From the NCBI GenBank assembly GCA_964460115.1, contig CAYWPR010000026.1:8535-72534 (forward strand): a stretch of 64,000 nucleotides of DNA, written 5' to 3'. The DNA is from JAEUJZ01 sp964460115 (GTDB lineage Bacteria > Myxococcota_A > Polyangia > Palsa-1104 > JAEUJZ01). How positions within the stretch are numbered: the first letter of the stretch is position 1; each line of letters opens with the position of its first letter. The notes beneath the pieces were generated by a model. That model did not search any database, had not been told where the DNA came from, and saw only the letters and a program-made list of their open reading frames with translations. The position numbers and the translations under genes were made by a program. Below are positions 43,353 to 52,955 of the stretch, piece after piece.

Positions 43353-46300
43353 TTACTGCGGGCAGACTGACAAGGTCAACGGCACATGAAATCGTCGACG
43401 TTCGTCGGGAAATAAGTCGCGGCCGGCCAGTTTGCAGGCTTGCGCCACCCAGCCGGTTTGGCGGGCCAGCGGATCGGTGCTCCATACGCGCAAATTGTGA
43501 TCGCGACCCACCGAGGCAAGCCAGCGTCCGTCGGCGGAAAATGCCACCCCGGTTGCCGCCGCGCTGTGTCCATAAAGACCAGAGGCCAGCGCCGTTGCCG
43601 TCGGCACATCCCACAATTGCAGGTGTCCATCTTCGCTGGCTGCGACCACCCAGTGACCATCCGGACGAAAGGCCAGCGCCGCTGGTCGGCCGCGCGTTCC
43701 GTTCCAGGGAAATCCGATGGGCTGCCGATTGCTAGTCTCCCATTGCCGCACCGTTTGGTCTTCTCCGCCGGTTAAAAAGAAGCGACCGTCCGGTGAAAAG
43801 ATGCAAGTGCTCAGCGACTGCTCGTGCGCAAAAAGCGGTTTTTCAAGCGGCAGACCCGTGCGCGCGTTCCACATTTGCAGCGTTCGATCCAGGCCCCCCG
43901 AAATCAAGAAAGCTCCATTTGGCGACCACGCGACGCAAGTGACGGGCCCATCGTGGCCCTGTAGTGCTTCGCCAAGGGGTTTTCCGTCGCTCGTGTTCCA
44001 GCGTCGGACTGTGTCGTCCCAACCGCCGCTTGCCAGCATTTTGCCATCTGCGGAAAAGGCCACGCTGCTTACTTCTTTGGTATGACCGCGCAGCGGCTCG
44101 CCAATGCGCGTTCCCTCCGGAATGCGCCACAATTGCAAAGTCTGATCATGGTTGGCCGAGACCAAGAACTGTCCGTCCGGGCTGAAAGCCAGGCTGCTGA
44201 TGGTTCCATGAGGTCCGACAAGCGGTCGCGGCGTGGACAGGGCCAGCGTGGGGCCTAGGCCGCTCGTGCTTTGCACTTCAAAAAGCAGCAAAGTACTCGA
44301 CTCGCCCCCGATGGCCAGATAGCGCCCGCTCGAACTAGTGGCCACGGCGGTAAGCGCGGTCGGGGCGACATAGCGGGCGATTTGCAGCGCCGGCTCGCCG
44401 CTTACAGCCAGATGCAAAGTCATGCCGTCTTCGTGGACCGATTGAATTTCGCTGCCATTTTCTGAAAAACCGACCTGAAGCGGCGCCGACTGACTGCCGC
44501 GCAGAAGCGGTCCCAGCGGACTTTGCGTCGTCAGATTCCACAATTGCAGGCTGCCGTCGCGCATCCCGGCGATAAGCAGCTTGCCGTCCGGAGAAAACTG
44601 AACCGCAACCACGCCCAGCGGATTGCCGTCGGTCCATTCGCTGCTGTCGAGGACCTCGAAAGCCTCGGCGCGGACGAGTTTGCCGATGGGCTGGCCATTT
44701 TCGACCCGCCACAGCCTGACGCTTTTGTCATCGCTGCCCGATGCCAAAATGCGGCCATCAAAAGAAAAGGCGACGGCTCGTACTTTGTTGTCGTGCCCTT
44801 CTAGCGGTCTGCTCACAGGCCGCCCACTTTGCGCATCGAAAAGCCGTACTTTGCTGTCTTGCCCGCCTAGCGCCTGGAGCTTGCCGTCCGGAGAAAGCGC
44901 TTTCTCGGCCGAGGCGGCACGTACCGAACGTTCTGCCGTCCGCACGATGCGCGACAGCCAGGGCAAGTGTTGCAGCGTTTCTAAAAGCGCACCTTGGGTA
45001 TCCGGACCGCTATCGATGCGCTCTGCCGCGACCGCCAGAAGCAATGCCGAGTCCAGCGAACTGCCGATTTGACTGCGCGCCTGTACGGCCAAATGGCGGC
45101 CGGTCGCAACTCGGGCCTTGGCGGCGGCGACCGCGGATTCATGCTGCGCTCGGCGGCGTTCGCGCAGCGCCCAGAGCGCTAAGCTGCCGCTGGCGCAAAC
45201 CGCCACCGCCAGCACCGCAGTCACCGCCCGCCACAGCCGCGTCTGGGCCCGCGCCCGTTCGCGCAAAAGGGCCATTTCTTGTTCCGCTTCGCGTTTGAGC
45301 ACGGCCTGCCGCTCGGCTTCCTGCTGCTCTTGCGCCTCCTGGCTGGCTCCGATGAGCGCCCGTACTTCGCCGCTCGAACCAAGCTCCTGCGCATCGGGAC
45401 TTTTCAGCCAGTCGAGCGCTTCGCGGACCTCGACGGCATCTAGGAGCCCGCCGCCCTGCTGGCGCAGCCTTTGCCACTCGATGGCGTAGTCCTCGAGCCG
45501 GCGCCGGGTGCGCTCGGCCTGCCGCAGCTCGTCAATCCAGCTCGACAAACGCGGCCAGGCCAATAGCAGTACCTCATGTGCCAGGTCGATGAGCGGCGGA
45601 CCTTCTGGGCCGCCCTGCGGCTGCATCGCCGAAAGGGAAGCCCCAACCTGGGCAACGGCCAGCGGCGCGCTGGCAGTCAACAGGCGTGCCTCGATCAGGC
45701 GGCGCATGACGTCATCAAACAATGCCGCGTCGTCTTCCGGCGCGCGCAGGGCCAAAAGCGCCTGCTGGCGCCGCGTATTGGCCCGTCCTTCGCCAAAGAG
45801 TACGAGGCGCAGAAAAATGCGGCGGGCCAGGCGGCGCTGCGCAATCGAAAGCTCCGCCAGCACCGATTCGGCATGGGTGGCAATGGCCACGCCAAGTCCG
45901 CTGCGGTGCTTGCTGGCATTGCCGCCCCACACCGTGACGGTATCGCCCAGCGATTGATAAGCCGCCAGCGTCAGCCGCCGGCCGCTGCGCCGCCGCCACA
46001 GCAAAACCAGCGTTTCTTGCAGCAGCGGCAGCACCCCTGGTTCATCGGCAGCATCGGCCAAAAGGCGTTCTTGCAGCGCTAGTTCAAGCTGCACACCGAC
46101 CCGCGCGGCGGGCTCGGCGATGGCGGCCAAAAGCGCTTGTCCACGCAGCGGCGCCACTTCCAGGCGCTGCCCGGGGTCCACCGGCCAAAGCTCGCTGCCC
46201 ATCAGATCGGGAAAAAAATCGGCGCGCAGCCCCAGGATCAAAATACAGCGCGCATCGCTGCGCAGCGCTTGCAGGCGTTTGCAAAAAGCGTGTTGCTGCG

Positions 46301-47342
46301 CTCGCGGCGGATAGACAAACAGTTCTTCGAGCTGGTCGATAAAGAGCAGCACTCGCTGCTTTTTGGCGGCCGTCGTCGTTAACAGCTGGTCGTTTGGACC
46401 TAGCAGTTCATCGAGCGCGCGCACCGGATCGGTCCCCGGACGTAAGGTATGGGCGCAAAGTCCGGGCAATAGCTGCGCCAGCAAACCGGCCTGAACCAGC
46501 GACGATTTGCCAGAGCCCGAAGGTCCGATGACCAGCAAAAAGTGCTGCTTTTCCAGGTGACGCAGCAGAAAATCGATCTCGGCGTTGCGACCAAAAAATA
46601 AAGACGCTTGCTCGCGGGCAAATGCGACGAGGCCGGGGTAGGGACAGGGGCGATCGCGCAGAGATTTGGCAATGCTGAGGTTTGAAAGACGGGCAAGGCC
46701 TGCTCGAATCGTCGCAGTCGGACAAGCATAAAGCGTCCCTGCGACCGACTGCCCAGCCGCATCCAGCGTCGCCCAGCGCAAAAGCCCGGCAACGGCCCCA
46801 TCGACAATCACCGGAGCTCCGGACAGACCGGAAACCGGCGCGCCGGCACCGGCGGCGGCTTCTTGTGAAAAAAGCTGCAGGGCGGCGCAGCCGTTGACGC
46901 TTCCGGACGTGCTGCGCACGACTCCGCCGACCTCGATTCCATCCGGCTTGGCATCGGGAAAGCCCAGACTGCGCCACGACACTTCACGCTGCTCGAGATC
47001 TTCGGCCAAAAGCTCTTCGAGCAAAAGCGGTTCGGCCAAGCCCGGAGGCAATGGCGTTAGCAGCCGCAAAAGCGCCCAATCGGCATGGGCGTCGGCGGCC
47101 TCGGGTATCCACTCTGCCGCACAAACGTGGTGGTGATTTGGACCTATAAAAGAAAGCTCGATGCCGAAGTAGGGCTCTATGGGAACGCTATGCCGATTGG
47201 CGACGACATGCAGGGCGGTCATCGCGAACTGTGCATCGATTAGAAACGCTGTGCCGCGCACGGGGCCATTTGGGCCCATCGCCGCCACGCAGGCCACGGC
47301 GGCCCGCCAGTCAGGCGCCGCCGGCCGTTCAGAGGGGACCAT
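43353..47342 (-). CDS. trypsin-like peptidase / nSTAND NTPase / WD40 protein
   Basis: 1329 aa. Residues ~12-200 are a trypsin-like domain with His45 (TALHVV), Asp88 (ADWALL) and Ser174 (GLSGAP). The nSTAND NTPase starts at CPYPGLVAF (~233), with Walker A GPSGSGKS (273-280), an IDQLEELF Walker-B-like motif and a winged-helix-like region. A coiled coil and one membrane helix (~700-722) follow, then about 11 WD40 repeats (from ~811). Family knowledge: STAND proteins are signal-triggered, oligomerising switches, and peptidase-STAND-WD40 fusions occur in bacterial conflict and signalling systems. ATG at 47342 overlaps the phosphoesterase gene by 14 bp, giving coupled translation. Confidence 0.9.
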   Translation of the reverse strand: MVPSERPAAPDWRAAVACVAAMGPNGPVRGTAFLIDAQFAMTALHVVANRHSVPIEPYFGIELSFIGPNHHHVCAAEWIPEAADAHADWALLRLLTPLPPGLAEPLLLEELLAEDLEQREVSWRSLGFPDAKPDGIEVGGVVRSTSGSVNGCAALQLFSQEAAAGAGAPVSGLSGAPVIVDGAVAGLLRWATLDAAGQSVAGTLYACPTATIRAGLARLSNLSIAKSLRDRPCPYPGLVAFAREQASLFFGRNAEIDFLLRHLEKQHFLLVIGPSGSGKSSLVQAGLLAQLLPGLCAHTLRPGTDPVRALDELLGPNDQLLTTTAAKKQRVLLFIDQLEELFVYPPRAQQHAFCKRLQALRSDARCILILGLRADFFPDLMGSELWPVDPGQRLEVAPLRGQALLAAIAEPAARVGVQLELALQERLLADAADEPGVLPLLQETLVLLWRRRSGRRLTLAAYQSLGDTVTVWGGNASKHRSGLGVAIATHAESVLAELSIAQRRLARRIFLRLVLFGEGRANTRRQQALLALRAPEDDAALFDDVMRRLIEARLLTASAPLAVAQVGASLSAMQPQGGPEGPPLIDLAHEVLLLAWPRLSSWIDELRQAERTRRRLEDYAIEWQRLRQQGGGLLDAVEVREALDWLKSPDAQELGSSGEVRALIGASQEAQEQQEAERQAVLKREAEQEMALLRERARAQTRLWRAVTAVLAVAVCASGSLALWALRERRRAQHESAVAAAKARVATGRHLAVQARSQIGSSLDSALLLAVAAERIDSGPDTQGALLETLQHLPWLSRIVRTAERSVRAASAEKALSPDGKLQALGGQDSKVRLFDAQSGRPVSRPLEGHDNKVRAVAFSFDGRILASGSDDKSVRLWRVENGQPIGKLVRAEAFEVLDSSEWTDGNPLGVVAVQFSPDGKLLIAGMRDGSLQLWNLTTQSPLGPLLRGSQSAPLQVGFSENGSEIQSVHEDGMTLHLAVSGEPALQIARYVAPTALTAVATSSSGRYLAIGGESSTLLLFEVQSTSGLGPTLALSTPRPLVGPHGTISSLAFSPDGQFLVSANHDQTLQLWRIPEGTRIGEPLRGHTKEVSSVAFSADGKMLASGGWDDTVRRWNTSDGKPLGEALQGHDGPVTCVAWSPNGAFLISGGLDRTLQMWNARTGLPLEKPLFAHEQSLSTCIFSPDGRFFLTGGEDQTVRQWETSNRQPIGFPWNGTRGRPAALAFRPDGHWVVAASEDGHLQLWDVPTATALASGLYGHSAAATGVAFSADGRWLASVGRDHNLRVWSTDPLARQTGWVAQACKLAGRDLFPDERRRFHVPLTLSVCPQ

Positions 47343-48909
47343 GGCCGCTGCGATATTCCTCGACGCTGGCTTCGACCACGGTGTTTTCGCGCAAGATAAG
47401 CCGCGCATACGTCGGCCGCCGCCAGATCAGGTGCTCGACTCGGCGTGCGGCCAGATCAGAAAGCATTTGCCGCAGCGCTCCGGTTGAGGTTTCGCTGTCG
47501 GCGGCAAAAATTTCATCGGGCACGCGAATTAAATCCGCCCAAGTTCCACTGTTTAGGTAGTGCCCCTTGGCGCCGGCTTTTTCCAGAGGAAGCGAGCGAG
47601 CTAGGTGAGTGTGGCCAAACACGACGTGCGAGAAGCCGCCTTGCGCGGTCAGTTCTGTCGCGGCTTTTAGGTAGGGGTCTTTTTCATTGCGATAGTCGAT
47701 GGCGAAATAGCGCGGCTCACAAAACGCATGCAAAGCCGCGCGCAGCGCCGGAATGCGGGCGTCTATCTCGGCAGTGCGCGAACCCAGAATCAGCCGTGCC
47801 AGGCCCATTGCGCCCTGCCAGGCGCCGCGGCTGGCGATGTCGCCGCGGCTGGCGATGTCGCCGCGGCTGGCCATATCGCCGCGGCTGGCGATGTCGCCGC
47901 GGCTGGCGATGTCGCCGCGATAAACCGTTGTCGTCGGGACGGATTGGGCCGGCTTATCCCCTTCTAGGCTGCGCAAAAAGGCCACGCCACCGCCAGGGCC
48001 TAGATTCAAATCGAGGTCCTGATCAAAAAGCGCACCGAGTGCCAGGTCATCATTGCCGCGGCTGCCGCCAAAATCATCGGAATGCGCCGCGATGTCGCCG
48101 CTGCGTTGCGGCAAGGCGGGGGTGCGCAGACCGTGGGCCCGCGCCGCAAGGGCCAGACGGGCCAGACGTCCAGCATGCGCGCGGTAGCGTGGCTCTAGCG
48201 CCAGCAGCAAGGGAACGGCCGCTGTGGACTCGGGTTTCAGAAGGTCGATAAACGGGTATTCCTGCTTGATCGGATTCATCAGCTCGGCCACGAGCTGGCT
48301 GCCGATCGGAGGCGGCAGGCGCAGATCGGCCGGCACGGACTGCCGTCGCGATTGCAGGGCCCGCAAACGGCGCAAAGCATCGTGATCGACGACATTCCAG
48401 GAATCGTAGCGGTTGCCGTGCTCAATCAGGGCGTTGCCGACGATATAGGCTTCGCCATCATATAAAAAGCGCAGCAGATACTCAGGAGGTGTGCCAAGCA
48501 ACGCCGAAAGTTCGGCGCGGACCTCGGGAAAAGCCAGCTCGATGTCGTGATTGCCAAGGAGCAGCGTCAGCGTGTGTTTGGCATTCACGAAGCATCGCAA
48601 AGCGTCAAAAACCGACGAATTGCTTTTGGCGATTTGCCGAAATAGCTGGGCCGCCAGTTGCGGATCTTCCTTTAGCGCCGTAAACGCCGTGTCTTTAGAC
48701 GGACGCTCGGCCAGAAAATCCACGAAGTCGCCGTTGATAATCAGCTCGCAACGCGGCGATTCGGCGGGTTTTTGCGCCAGCGCTGAAATGAATTCGGCTA
48801 GCACATCGGGCCGCGTGCACATGCGAAATCCACGCTGTCCGTCGGAACCAGGTTCGCCGCCGAGGTGTATATCGGAGACGACATAGACATGCTGAGTTGA
48901 CATGCTCAT
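47329..48909 (-). CDS. calcineurin-like metallophosphoesterase
   Basis: 526 aa. All metal-site motifs are present: DIHLGG (Asp13, His15), GDFVDF, GNHDIE, EHGNRYD and FGHTH, spread over an unusually long protein. The central ~220 residues between the fourth motif and GHTH form an insertion that includes five tandem RGDIAS units. Family members hydrolyse phosphomonoesters or diesters, including nucleotides. Start at ATG 48909, or 48903. Overlaps the trypsin-STAND gene by 14 bp, so the two proteins probably act together: hydrolysis of a signal nucleotide or of nucleic acid are options, unproven. Confidence 0.88.
   Translation of the reverse strand: MSMSTQHVYVVSDIHLGGEPGSDGQRGFRMCTRPDVLAEFISALAQKPAESPRCELIINGDFVDFLAERPSKDTAFTALKEDPQLAAQLFRQIAKSNSSVFDALRCFVNAKHTLTLLLGNHDIELAFPEVRAELSALLGTPPEYLLRFLYDGEAYIVGNALIEHGNRYDSWNVVDHDALRRLRALQSRRQSVPADLRLPPPIGSQLVAELMNPIKQEYPFIDLLKPESTAAVPLLLALEPRYRAHAGRLARLALAARAHGLRTPALPQRSGDIAAHSDDFGGSRGNDDLALGALFDQDLDLNLGPGGGVAFLRSLEGDKPAQSVPTTTVYRGDIASRGDIASRGDMASRGDIASRGDIASRGAWQGAMGLARLILGSRTAEIDARIPALRAALHAFCEPRYFAIDYRNEKDPYLKAATELTAQGGFSHVVFGHTHLARSLPLEKAGAKGHYLNSGTWADLIRVPDEIFAADSETSTGALRQMLSDLAARRVEHLIWRRPTYARLILRENTVVEASVEEYRSGHGPL
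47825..47914. repeat. five 18-bp tandem repeats (RGDIAS)
   Basis: Unit CCGCGGCTGGCGATGTCG at 47825, 47843, 47861, 47879 and 47897. Four copies are identical and the third differs at two bases (Ile to Met in the product). The period keeps the frame, so copy number can change without breaking the phosphoesterase gene, as in phase- or length-variable minisatellites. Confidence 0.95.
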
Positions 48910-49024
48910 GGCGATTAAGCAGCGAAGAGAAATTCGCGAAGCTTCCGCCAATCATATCGCGCAAAAAAGGTCTGGCGCTAGCTTGCGCTCCATGCGCGCA
49001 GAAGACGCGTCAAGGCGGCGCCGT

Positions 49025-51580
49025 TTAATCGGGAAGCTCTCCTTCAAGTCGCATAAGTGAATCGGATTCCAGGAGCAAAAGCGCAAACGGCAACCCCGGC
49101 AATGCCTTGCTGGCCATGCGCAAAAGCTGCGACCAGTCCGCAGCGGATGAAGATGCATCGACCGGCGAGCGCACAAGATCCGGCGCCAAACCCAAGAGCT
49201 GGCTAAGCAAGCTAGGGGCTTTTTGCGGGTAATAGTAGATGGGGCTTTTTTCTGGCTGCGCCGGCAGCTCGGCGCGGTGCCGCGCTTCGACCACGGCATC
49301 CATGAACCCGCCGATGCGATCGACGAGCCGCAGCGCTTTTGCCTGCGCTCCGCTAAATACGCGGCCTTGGGCGCGCGCTTCGGCATCGCTGCGCGAAAAG
49401 CTGCGGCCTTGCATCACGGTTTCGACAAAGCGGTCATAGCCTTGGCGCAGATGCTCTAAAACCAGGGCGCGTTCCGCGTCGGTATAGGGACGAAATGGGC
49501 TTTCCAAATCGGCGTGGCTGCCGCGTTGCAGCGTCACCCGCCGCACCCCCAGCCAGTTTAGAAGCCCACTGGCATCGACTTTGCCGCCAAAGATTCCGAT
49601 GGAGCCGGTAAGGGTCGAGGGACTGGCAAAGATTTGGCTGCACGGCGCGCTGAGGTAATACCCCCCTGAAGCGGCGACGTCGCCAAAGGAGCACAGGACC
49701 GGCTTTTGCCGGGCCAGAGCGGCAACCTGCCGGGCGAGCAGGTCGGAAGTAAAGGCCGAGCCGCCGGGGCTGCTCACGCGCAGCACCACGGCGCGAATGC
49801 GCGGGTCGCGCTCGATGTCCGAAAGCGCGGCCAAAAGCGTTTGGCCCCCGGCAAATTTCAGATCGCCCAGGGGCAGTTTGCGCGATTGCCCTTCGACCAG
49901 ATCGCCGTCGATTTGCAGCACGGCGATTCCCGGGGGCGCATAACTTCTAGGATGCGCCGGTCGCGCGTCGAGCCCAGCCAAAGAAATCGCCCCGCCGAGC
50001 AAATTTTGCAGATGTTCTTCAAGTTCCGTCCCCGCAGCGATGCCGTCGATTAGCCGCGCATCCACCGCGGCCCGCGCCGTATACAAACCGTGTTCGACGA
50101 GTTTTTCCACTTGCGCCGGAGACAGTCGCCGGCCGCTGGCCACCGCGGCAATCAGCCGATCATATAAGTCGTCGATAAGCGCCTGCCGCTGCGCTCGTGC
50201 TGGCTCGGAAGGCTGACTGCGCGTCCACATCTCGGGCGAGGCTTTGTAGTCGCCGACGCGAATCAAGTCGGCGCGAATGCCAAGCCCTTCCAGCGCGTCT
50301 TTGACAAAGTAGCCGCTGTGCGCAATGCCGCCGAGGCGCACCGCTCCGATGGGGTCTAGGTACAGCCGCTCGGCCGCTGTGGCGATGTAGAATTCACGCT
50401 GCGACAGGTCCGCGCCGTAAAAGACCACGTGCTTGTGGACGGCGCGCAGGCGCAAAAACGCGGCGCGCAGCTCGTCGGCGACGCCCCAGCCGCCGGCCAG
50501 ACCATTGGCGATAACCAGAATGCCGCTGGCTTGCGAGTCATCTTCCAGCGCCCGCAAGGCGGCCAATAGATGCAGCAATGGCTCGCCGCTCGTGCTTTGA
50601 TGGCTCAGCTCGATTTTATAAAGGTGGCGCGGTCCGGACCACAGGGCTTCATAGCGCTCAAAAGAAATGCGCAATGCCGCGCTGCCCCCGTGCAGCGCCG
50701 CGGCAGGCTTGGCACCTCCGGCACCGCGGTTGCCAAATAGAACAAAGCCGCTGGCCCCGATATGGGCGAAGTTTAGCTCAAGCCCCATGCTGATGCGGTA
50801 GTCGAGCCCTTGGTTTTCGCGCAGCGCCAAGCTCGTATCAACACCTACGCTGATACCGCGCCACGGTCGCGCCCACAGCCGCAGCCGCGGCCAAAGATCG
50901 TGCGTAGTTTCGCCCAGGCGCAAGCCGGCGGCCAATTCCACGCGATGATCGCCAAGGGGCCGGGTGAGCAATTCCAGCTCGTAGCTGCGCTCGACGCCTA
51001 GGCCAGAAGGGCCGCTTGGTCGCGGAGCCGGCAGGTCGTGCAGCATGAGGCCGGCGGCAAAAAATCGCCCCCCAGTAAAACGGGCTCCCAGGCTAAGGGT
51101 GTTCATTCCGTCGTAGCCAGCAGGAGTGTTTGCGGCGAAAAGGTGCGCGTAGCCAAGGCCAATGGCCAACTGAGGAAGGAGGCGATAACCCAAAGCCAGC
51201 GTCAGTTTGCCAGCTAGGTCGGGCAGAAGTCCGCCGCCAGGTCGTAAAAATTCCAGACCGCCGCCAATCGCGAAACGGCTTAAGTAGGGGGCCGGACGGG
51301 CCACATAAAGGCCGCTGCCACGTCCCAAAAAGGCCGCGCCGGCTGTAACATCGACCTCGGTGTGGCGCAGTCCAAAAAGCCAGTCGCGCGCCTCAGTAAG
51401 CGCCGCGGGATTTAGCACCACGGACCAAGGTTCGGCGCCATCAGCCGCGCCAAAGCCCGGTTGGGCCACCGAAGAAAGCGGCGAAACTTGCGCCCGCGGC
51501 GCGCCTGCCACCGCCAGCATGACGACACACAGGCCCCAGAAACTAGCCCGCCTATAACTTGCTGCATGCGCCTTGTTCAT
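49025..51580 (-). CDS. sppA: SppA-type signal peptide peptidase fused to an N-terminal beta-barrel
   Basis: 851 aa. A signal peptide (to APRAQ, residue ~31) is followed by ~270 residues that look like an outer-membrane barrel of the PorV/FadL kind (VVLNPAALTEARDWLFG, then many GxxY/F strands). From ~320 there are two S49 peptidase halves. The SppA dyad is present: Lys446 in GDYKASPE and Ser638 in GDVAASGG, 192 residues apart, close to the spacing in E. coli SppA. Known SppA proteins cleave remnant signal peptides at the inner membrane, and this barrel fusion would place the protease elsewhere. Start overlaps the PEGA kinase stop (ATGA). Confidence 0.88.
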   Translation of the reverse strand: MNKAHAASYRRASFWGLCVVMLAVAGAPRAQVSPLSSVAQPGFGAADGAEPWSVVLNPAALTEARDWLFGLRHTEVDVTAGAAFLGRGSGLYVARPAPYLSRFAIGGGLEFLRPGGGLLPDLAGKLTLALGYRLLPQLAIGLGYAHLFAANTPAGYDGMNTLSLGARFTGGRFFAAGLMLHDLPAPRPSGPSGLGVERSYELELLTRPLGDHRVELAAGLRLGETTHDLWPRLRLWARPWRGISVGVDTSLALRENQGLDYRISMGLELNFAHIGASGFVLFGNRGAGGAKPAAALHGGSAALRISFERYEALWSGPRHLYKIELSHQSTSGEPLLHLLAALRALEDDSQASGILVIANGLAGGWGVADELRAAFLRLRAVHKHVVFYGADLSQREFYIATAAERLYLDPIGAVRLGGIAHSGYFVKDALEGLGIRADLIRVGDYKASPEMWTRSQPSEPARAQRQALIDDLYDRLIAAVASGRRLSPAQVEKLVEHGLYTARAAVDARLIDGIAAGTELEEHLQNLLGGAISLAGLDARPAHPRSYAPPGIAVLQIDGDLVEGQSRKLPLGDLKFAGGQTLLAALSDIERDPRIRAVVLRVSSPGGSAFTSDLLARQVAALARQKPVLCSFGDVAASGGYYLSAPCSQIFASPSTLTGSIGIFGGKVDASGLLNWLGVRRVTLQRGSHADLESPFRPYTDAERALVLEHLRQGYDRFVETVMQGRSFSRSDAEARAQGRVFSGAQAKALRLVDRIGGFMDAVVEARHRAELPAQPEKSPIYYYPQKAPSLLSQLLGLAPDLVRSPVDASSSAADWSQLLRMASKALPGLPFALLLLESDSLMRLEGELPD

Positions 51581-52818
51581 GGAGAGCGCGGCAGGGTCAC
51601 GGTTTGATCGAAGTCTTCGTTGCGATCCAAAACAATGCGCGCTTGTTGATGCCCGGGATAGCGCAGCTCGATTGGAAACTTGCCAAGGTCGCGCGTTCGC
51701 CGCTCCTGCCAGGGCGTTTTGGCGAGCACAGTGCCATCCGGACCAATGATGTCCGCGCCACTAGGCTGCGAACTTATGTGCCAGGTGACGTGAGCGGGCC
51801 CGGCCAAAAAGCGCCGCGCCAAAAGCGCGGTGCACAGCAGCAAAAACAGCCCCAGCATGCCAAGCGGCAAAAGCCGCCAGCGCCGCCGCTCGAGGTTGAG
51901 CATGGGGATGCTGACGCTGCCGACCGGCTGATCAAAGCTCGCCAAGGTGGCAGAGACCTCGCGCATGCTCGGCCGGCGGTCCGTGGCTTTAAGCAGCATG
52001 CGGTGCACCAGATCCTCAAGCTCTGGGGTGATCTGCGGTCGCAGCTTGCGTACCGGCTCGGGCGCTTTGTGCATCTGCATGTACATGACCGAGACGGTTT
52101 CCGGCGCGATAAACGGCGGCCGGCCGGTGAGCATTTCGTACAAAACGACGCCCAAGGCGTAAACATCGGCCTTTTCATCGATGGGGGCGTTGCCAATGCG
52201 CTGACACTGCTCGGGGGCCATGTACGAAGCCGTGCCGAGCACGCCGGCAAAGGGACTCGTGTTAATTTGCGTGTCGGATTGCGACTCGGTGGCCAAAAGC
52301 TCGGCGGCCACTGCGGCGATGCCGAAGTCCAGCACCTTGGCGCGTTCTCCGCCGGGAACGGCATCGTCGCGGACGATCATGATGTTTTCGGGTTTGATAT
52401 CGCGGTGGACGATGCGCTTGGCATGCGCGGCCCCCAAGGCATCGGCAAGCTGCTTGCCAAAGCGAATCACAATCGGCTCGGGCAAGCCGCCTTTGCGGCG
52501 ATTGAGGCGTCGCCGCAGCGGTTTGCCGTCGAGGTACTCCATAATGATATAGGGCGTGCCGCCGCCGTCGCTTTCGGCAAACACGCTGCCGCCTAGAACT
52601 TGGGCGATGCCCGGGTGCTGCGGAACGTTGGCGGCAATCGCTTCCAGTCGAAAGCGCGCGACGATTTGCGGATCCTGGGCCAGCCGGGGGTGAAGTACTT
52701 TGATGGCTACGCGATTTTTGAATTCGCGATGTTCACCCTCGTAGACCACTCCCATTCCACCGCGGCCAATCTCGCGGAGAATCCGATAATTGCCAATTTG
52801 CTGCGGCTGCTTGTCCAT
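51577..52818 (-). CDS. Ser/Thr protein kinase with PEGA-like domain
   Basis: 413 aa. Complete kinase: GRGGMG (18-23), VAIK lysine (40), HRDIKPEN (138-145), DFG (165-167), APE in YMAPEQ. One membrane helix lies at ~318-337 and a PEGA-like domain (~345-410; ISSQPSGADIIGPDGTVLAKTPW) follows outside. Stop and sppA start overlap by 4 bp, so kinase and protease are translated together. It is divergent, across 137 bp, from the nSTAND-WD40 gene at 52956; that gap should contain both promoters. No strong ribosome site. Confidence 0.94.
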   Translation of the reverse strand: MDKQPQQIGNYRILREIGRGGMGVVYEGEHREFKNRVAIKVLHPRLAQDPQIVARFRLEAIAANVPQHPGIAQVLGGSVFAESDGGGTPYIIMEYLDGKPLRRRLNRRKGGLPEPIVIRFGKQLADALGAAHAKRIVHRDIKPENIMIVRDDAVPGGERAKVLDFGIAAVAAELLATESQSDTQINTSPFAGVLGTASYMAPEQCQRIGNAPIDEKADVYALGVVLYEMLTGRPPFIAPETVSVMYMQMHKAPEPVRKLRPQITPELEDLVHRMLLKATDRRPSMREVSATLASFDQPVGSVSIPMLNLERRRWRLLPLGMLGLFLLLCTALLARRFLAGPAHVTWHISSQPSGADIIGPDGTVLAKTPWQERRTRDLGKFPIELRYPGHQQARIVLDRNEDFDQTVTLPRSP

Positions 52819-52955
52819 CCGGTTGAGCAGAGACTACACGGCTCCCGAGCCCATAGTAGCGTAATAACGAATTCGCAGTTGCTCGCAGGGGGGCGAGAAG
52901 AGAAGATGCGAAAAGCGCGTCGGCAAGCTGCTTTCGCCGATTTCGCCGTTTCGCA

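Noticed and set aside
47825..47914. Possible CRISPR array
   Set aside because: Units are contiguous 18-bp copies without spacers and lie in frame inside a gene; no cas genes are present.
47445..48251. 268-codon open frame on the plus strand
   Set aside because: Antisense of the phosphoesterase, Arg-rich shadow coding.
51559..52596. 345-codon open frame on the plus strand
   Set aside because: Antisense of the PEGA-type kinase, no recognisable domain.
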